From Malachius bipustulatus (lineage: Eukaryota > Arthropoda > Insecta > Coleoptera > Melyridae), in assembly GCA_910589415.1 (NCBI GenBank), contig OU342630.1:87850186-87914185 (forward strand): 64,000 nt of DNA, given 5' to 3'. A model generated the notes under the pieces. That model did no database searches and was not told the origin of the DNA. It saw nothing but the letters and a program-made list of their open reading frames with translations. Position numbers and translations under genes: made by a program. Shown here piece after piece: positions 58,644 through 64,000 of this stretch (its first letter is position 1; the number at the start of each line of letters is the position of its first letter).

Positions 58644-59949
58644 CAGTGCCCGCCAAAAAGTTCTCACTACATATTATATGGGAAAATGATTTGTTTTCCA
58701 TCTTTTTTAAATCTTTTTTGTCATAAGTTTGTGCTTTCAAAAAGATTAAATTTGAGCACACTAGATCCGTGGTGTGAATTTTAGTTCCATAGAAAATGGC
58801 GTTTTTATAAACTTCAACATCACAAAAAACATAATATTTCGAAAACTAAACGTGTTTTACCGGAAATTTGGGCAAAATTCGTTAGATACCTATTTAGCAA
58901 ATGTAATGTCTGTAATGAAAGAAACTAATATTTTTATACAGGTGGCCAAAAAGTGGTAATTTTCTAAATTTCAACTTTTTCTCACTGTGATTATGAATTT
59001 AGAATATTTTGGCTGCAATATATTAGTAAATATTGTTTATAGCAATTAGAAAAATCAACATGAGTAATATAAACTAATGCCAGGAGCGAAATTTTCGAAT
59101 TTAATAAAAGTTCTTGTCACATTTTTACTTTTTGGGGCAAAGCAAATATTCGACACTTTGAAACCATCTTATAATAAGTTCAAATTTATTTTCTATTTAA
59201 TAAGAAATCAACATAAATAACATTTAAATTTGATTAGGTCACAAAAAATGTTTACTACTAATTTAATGCCCTTACAATACCAACAATAATACTCCACCTT
59301 AATTTTATTAACTCTATTTTGCAAAAATAATATTAATAAGCTAAGACATTGTGACAATCGGAGAACATGCTCATTTCAATTCAAAAATAAACATTTATTT
59401 TTTTGTAGCTCAATTCAATACAAAGTTAATGTAGGTATGTTGTATGTTGATTTCTTATTAAATTAGAAAATAAACTGGTTTCCAAGTGTCAAATACGCTT
59501 CGCACCAAAAACATTAAAAAATGTGACAGAAATTTAATTAAATTAGAAAATTTCGCTCCTGGCAATAGTTTCTATTATTCATGTTGATTTTTCTAATTAT
59601 TATAAACAATATTTACTAATATTGCAGTCAAAATAATCAAAATTCGGAATTACACTGAGAAAAATGAGCAAAAAGTGGAAATTAAAAAAAATGACCACAT
59701 TTTGGCCACCTGTATAAAAAAAAAAATAGTTTTTTTCGTTAGCGACATTACATTTGGTAAATATCTAAAGAATTTTTCCCAAATTTGCCGCAAGACACGT
59801 TTAGTGTTCGAAATATTATGTTTTTTGTGATTTTGTTTACAAAAACGCCATTTTCTATGGAATTAAAGTTCACACCACGGATCTAGTGTGCTTAAATTTA
59901 ATCTTTTTGAAAGCACAAACTCATGGTGCGAACATTTTGGCGGGCACTG
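58644..59949. mobile_element. 1306-bp palindromic element with CAGTGCCCGCC ends
   Basis: The left end CAGTGCCCGCCAAAA (58644) is inverse to TTTTGGCGGGCACTG ending at 59949, and TA flanks both (58642-58643 and 59950-59951). The arms of about 640 bases are inverse along their length, for example GATCCGTGGTGTGAA with TTCACACCACGGATC and GCCAGGAGCGAAATTT with its inverse. The centre is near 59297. No coding. Terminal sequence and TA flanks suggest a Tc1/mariner-type foldback element. Confidence 0.9.
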
Positions 59950-60006
59950 TATTGCATAGGGTGAACTTCTTAGTACCAACTCTCCAAATCAATAATTATT
60001 TTTAAG

Positions 60007-60222
60007 TTGGTCCTGGAATTTCTAATTTTAGAGAAACCTGAACCATTCATCGAATGCAAGAAAACAGTTGCACCAAAAAATTGGAAAATTTTACTGATTC
60101 CTGTCCATGTAGAGAATATTTTTCCAAATTCACAAATCAACCTGTATATTAACAGAGAAGGGGATTTGACAATTTTTAAGGGTCAAATGATATTCCCCTT
60201 AAGGGACCCTACATTATGGTAG
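60007..60222 (+). CDS. Possible small exon or coding remnant, 71 codons
   Basis: Open frame from a TTG (no ATG) at 60007 to a TAG at 60220-60222, reading LEKPEPFIECKKTVAPKNW, then VENIFPNSQINLYIN and KGQMIFPLRDPTLW. The composition is protein-like, and TTTTTAAG precedes it as a weak acceptor. No family is recognised. It could be a terminal exon of a plus-strand gene or transposon debris. Confidence 0.25.
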   Translation: MVLEFLILEKPEPFIECKKTVAPKNWKILLIPVHVENIFPNSQINLYINREGDLTIFKGQMIFPLRDPTLW

Positions 60223-61749
60223 AAGTTTGTAAAGTGATGACTCGGTCAAGACTAATTTTTTTCCTTATTACATATAACAGGCTTGAGGTATTGATGCTCA
60301 ATCATGTAATTCGTATGAGAAATTTCTAGTCATTAAACAGGGTCGAGTTAGGCTATGTTAGTACCATAGGTATATTTTTTACTAAAAAAACTTTTGGCAA
60401 AAAAAGATTCCACTTCTTATAGTTGAATATAAGCAGTTATGTATATAATTCCTTCAAAAAAAAAAAAAAATACAAAAGCTCTCTTTTTCACCTAAATGTC
60501 TAAATCTGACTTGTCTTGCGATTAAAGGCTAGTCTACTTCATTTTTATGATATTACATTGTGATTATGAATCTCATTTATTTTTAGAATTAGTTTTATTT
60601 TTAAGCTTGAAAAACTAATTTTAGATCAAACTAAATGAAACTCTTTATGAGAAAAGTTGATTTGATAAATGATAATATTTCTTATTCATTCAATAGATCA
60701 AAATTGAATGTGAGTGGTTGCAAATAATGTGACTGTATCAAAGCTACTATTTTAGTTGAAAAGAGATATATACTTACGTATTAAATTAAATAAATTTCAT
60801 ATTTATATTCATTGAAATATTAGTAATAAGTTTTGTAAATTCTGTCATTTTTTCATACAAAAATGTAAAAATATTCCAATTACATTTAAAATTTCTAGAT
60901 ATGTACATTTTTTTAAAACCAACTGTTAACTATGTAAAAACCTCTTGCTGAAAATGTGAAGCACCTAATTTTTCAAGTCCTCCTTTTATAGCGGTGTGAA
61001 TAGTCTTTTCAAAACCGAACTCGATGTACTTTCTTATTAATGAGATCAAGGAATGAAACTGTTCTTTTATCTACACTGGAAAGTCCAGGAGAGTCTAGGA
61101 TTGTATCACTAAGAGTTCAACACGTTGAGAAATAATCAATCATATCTTCATGCACAATTAAATAATACACTTCTGGTCCCTTTATATTATTTCTTCTTCT
61201 AAACACCAACTATCTATACTACAATCCCATATATCTTAAATAAAGTATTATAATCAAATAATGTTGACCTGACATGAAAAACATATTCTTAAAAAAGTAC
61301 ATAATATTATTACAATAGAATAAAATAATAAATTCATTTAATTATATTCAACATTAAGTGCTAATTCACAATATGAATGTACAGTCAGGCAGGATTAGGT
61401 ATACAATTAATTGTGCCATGGGGTTAGATTCGCAATGCACGAGTATGACGCATTCAGTTATAGTTAGACCTTAAGTCAACTACAAGTCAATAATATGGCT
61501 ACATAGATATTAGCAGCCGGCTCGGAACATCAAGTTAAATATATAATAAGTATACATGACATTGGGCACTGACCAATACCAACTACTATACATTCAATGT
61601 GACACTGCACAAAAACATTAAGAAATACACCAAGTGAGTAATTTACAAACTAAAACAACAAATTATATTTGACTCTTGACCAAAACATGGAATAAAGAAG
61701 TATGAAAAACTAAAATCATGTCACGTGTGATAATTTATATTCAGCACTC
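60223..61749. other. Probable 3' UTR and flank of the YTHDC1-like gene
   Basis: AT-rich and downstream of the minus-strand stop. Several TTTATT words, which read AATAAA on the minus strand, lie near 60575-60600. Transcript end undetermined. Confidence 0.4.
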
Positions 61750-63057
61750 TTATCTTCTGTCTCTGTAACGATGACGGCGTTCACGGCTTCTATCTCTGGA
61801 CCGGTCACTGGTCCTCCATAAAAATTCATCAACTGAGCGATCGTACGAGCGTTTATCATAAGAGCCTAATCTCGAGTGTGCATAATCAGACATGGGCAAA
61901 CTATCGTAGTATCTTGGCGGTGGTGGAGGTAAAGCATCATAAGGTGATCCTGTATACATCCCGGGAGGCGTTACATATGGCAGCGGAGGCAGCTGATGCT
62001 GCATTGTGCGCATATAATCCGCTACGTATGCTTCAGCAGCAGCTGCAGTGTAAGGACGAGGTGAATCACGATCGTAAAATAACGACAACCTGTCTCTTGC
62101 ACGAGGAGAACTTGAACGTCTGTATCTTGCTGTAGTTAGGCCTTGTGTGAGAAAGTACTTCTTCTTTCTTGTGTATGCGGGTCCACGGCCGCCACGAAAA
62201 CCAAATGAAGAGCTTTTAGACACTAATGGCATGCGCACTTTTTGTCTACTGAAGCCTTTGCCAGTCATTTTCTTTGCTGATTCTTTAGCTAATCTTAATA
62301 TTGGCGTGACCTCAATGCCTTCGTCTTCAGGAAAGAGTCTACATAGCTCTTCTGCGACTCTGGGTTCAATTTCTTGACCATCGCGCCCAATTTTAACAGG
62401 CTTGCCATCGTTCCATGGGTTGTAGAGATGCATTGTACTGGAAAATGGTAATTCCTTGCGACATATCCAGTCTACCTTGAAGACTCCTCCTAAAGCTTTA
62501 GCAGACAGTCCCGGTGGAAGCACCCATGAAATTGACGGTACATCATGTCTAGATTCAGAATGCAGTCTAGCAAAACCTGCAAACTTACCACTTTCCTTCA
62601 CTGAAAATATCAGCAGTACGTTTCTGGATTTTCTGTAGGCTTGATTAAGATTTGCCTCATTTTGTGGTAAAGTCGACCAAACTCCTTTTGCTTTCGACAA
62701 GGCGATGTTTTCAGCGTTGTTCGACTTGATGACAAAGAAACGCGTGTCGCGGAAGAGGTAATTTAATTTGGTCATATAATCATAACTTCTGCTTTTGACG
62801 TCTCTGGAACGAGCCCTTTTGGCCGGGGGAGAGGGACTTTTATCTTTTGAACGACCCCTCTTGTGACAAGATCTACGTGCTTTCGAAGACGCTGTACTAG
62901 CTGAACTGATGCTGGGAGCACTTGAAGAGTTGGGAGAATGACTGGAAGACACGTCGCTCTCGTAATTTACTTCGTCTAATTTGAGATCATCGCCCATGTC
63001 CAAAGTTATATTTTCCGAATCCCAACTGCTATTCTTGTTGGAACTTCTGGAGTCCAT
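61750..63057 (-). CDS. YTHDC1: YTH-domain m6A reader, YTHDC1 (YT521-B) type
   Basis: The minus-strand ATG at 63055-63057 (context TGAAATGG) gives 435 codons to the TAA at 61750-61752; the open frame upstream begins with GTG and is not used. Residues 1-95 are Ser-rich with a basic KRGRSKDK...KRARSR segment, a likely nuclear signal. The YTH domain spans about 99-243 ([18 protein letters not shown] to EELCRLFP). It retains the m6A pocket: Asn113 and Asn117 in KSNNAEN, Trp127, Trp178 and Leu189, with the same Trp-Trp and Trp-Leu spacing as human W377, W428 and L439. The C-terminus is Pro/Tyr-rich, then Arg-Asp/Arg-Ser rich ([17 protein letters not shown]), as in the splicing-linked nuclear YTHDC1. 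By family it binds m6A in nuclear RNA and influences splicing, export and, in flies, sex determination. It is one uninterrupted frame, which is unusual for this family. Identification is firm. Confidence 0.95.
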   Translation of the reverse strand: MDSRSSNKNSSWDSENITLDMGDDLKLDEVNYESDVSSSHSPNSSSAPSISSASTASSKARRSCHKRGRSKDKSPSPPAKRARSRDVKSRSYDYMTKLNYLFRDTRFFVIKSNNAENIALSKAKGVWSTLPQNEANLNQAYRKSRNVLLIFSVKESGKFAGFARLHSESRHDVPSISWVLPPGLSAKALGGVFKVDWICRKELPFSSTMHLYNPWNDGKPVKIGRDGQEIEPRVAEELCRLFPEDEGIEVTPILRLAKESAKKMTGKGFSRQKVRMPLVSKSSSFGFRGGRGPAYTRKKKYFLTQGLTTARYRRSSSPRARDRLSLFYDRDSPRPYTAAAAEAYVADYMRTMQHQLPPLPYVTPPGMYTGSPYDALPPPPPRYYDSLPMSDYAHSRLGSYDKRSYDRSVDEFLWRTSDRSRDRSRERRHRYRDRR

Positions 63058-64000
63058 TTCAGGAGCAAATAATATATTTAAATACACATTTGTAGTTACG
63101 TCTATAGACACAGAACTACCACCAAAATGACGCCGCTTATTTCGGTTACAATTTTATCAATCAAACAAAAACGTTACTTTATTTTCACACTTATTTCTTC
63201 AGTATGGAAAATATTCACTTTTGATATTTTTCACGACATCCATTAACTGAACTGAACACAGATTTTTTTTACTACTACCACAGAATAATTCTGTGCTACT
63301 ACACTACTTCTTTTTTTCTGTCTATGATCATTTGACATTCGACAGTTTCCTGACTCCTTCTTTAATTACTGACCTTCGCACTTTCGTGTATTTTGTCAGC
63401 CTTGTTCTTACCATTTAATTTTTTTTTTACTTTTTATTAATAAATAGCTAAATAAAATAAGTAACAGTACGGACTATCAAAAACCGATACTGACGTTGGA
63501 TTAAAGTTTAATTTTGTTGAAGCAGCTAGAAATTTAAGTCTGTTCGCCTTTTAAAACTTTACCTACATGATCTGGAGTTTTAACAACCGGCATAACACGG
63601 CGTAGAACATTCCATATCTTCGTTATTTACAATTACAATACATTACATAACTAATACAGGTGTTTCAAAACATGTGTCGGAAAATGAAAAGTGTGTGATC
63701 CCTGTCTCGCGCTAAAGTCGGCCACACTAGGGAACCTGCATTACCGACACTAACGCTTACTAGGATCTAGGGTAGTGCATTCACTCGTTGACGTTTACTT
63801 AACACAGTTATGTTTGAAAAGCTGGATGTCATATTTTTGGCACATTTAGTCACAGGTCACAGGCGTAGGTATCAAGTGGAAAAAAAGCGAAGTTTGAAAA
63901 AATGAAACAAAATAATAACACGAATATAAATCGAGGAATCCTCTTTTAGTGGGTATTAAAAACATATTGCGGGTTTATAGAATCTACGAAGCTGTAGACT
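63058..64000. other. 5' flank of the YTHDC1-like gene
   Basis: Contains the 5' UTR and promoter by position. The last 300 bases are less AT-rich. No plus-strand coding or TATA element could be assigned with confidence. Confidence 0.4.

Noticed and set aside
63058..63111. Extended start for the YTHDC1-like protein
   Set aside because: The upstream start would be GTG. The first ATG is at 63055-63057 in a good context.

Overview
This is nuclear DNA from an insect-like animal. It is AT-rich (about one third GC by eye), gene-poor, and full of transposable-element debris. Two conserved genes support the animal assignment. One is a YTHDC1-type m6A reader on the minus strand at the right end. The other is an N-terminal coding exon on the minus strand near 26 kb that resembles neurabin/spinophilin, with a canonical GTGAGT donor and a TTTTCAG acceptor. 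BEL/Pao, mariner DD41D, Penelope, Jockey-type LINE and tRNA-derived SINE remnants fit an arthropod. Short GTAGGTAC/TACCTACC words recur, which I associate with some hemipteran and lepidopteran genomes, but I cannot name a species. There are no bacterial operons, CRISPR arrays or free-standing tRNA/rRNA genes.

Layout. 0-4.5 kb is the pol part of a BEL/Pao LTR retrotransposon, open from the first base, with its probable 3' LTR. 6.6-8.15 kb is a complete-ended but frame-disrupted DD41D mariner flanked by TA. 8.7-9.0 kb is a SINE. 10.6-16.1 kb holds LINE remnants and 22.6-24.3 kb a decayed Penelope-like element. 25.5-26.9 kb is the neurabin-like exon.

27.8-36.1 kb carries a run of foldback or inverted-repeat elements, including a 1.19-kb near-perfect palindrome. 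40.1-43.1 kb is a 3-kb element with inverted ends of about 475 bp and a decayed cysteine-rich (CXC-like) coding remnant. 43.3-44.1 kb is an unrecognised 264-codon gene. 45.4-60 kb again holds palindromic repeats, two of them with the same short inverted-repeat element nested inside, plus a second SINE and a 1.3-kb palindrome. 61.75-63.06 kb is the YTHDC1-like gene in one uninterrupted frame.

The host genes do not form a pathway that can be read from the window. The strongest pattern is the density of long inverted repeats between 27 and 60 kb: about a dozen in 33 kb, some nested. If transcribed, for example as introns, they would make long hairpin RNAs. I saw no convincing undescribed defence or catalytic system. 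The best candidates for something new are the foldback families, the 3-kb CXC-remnant element, the shared-tail SINE pair and the orphan 264-aa gene.
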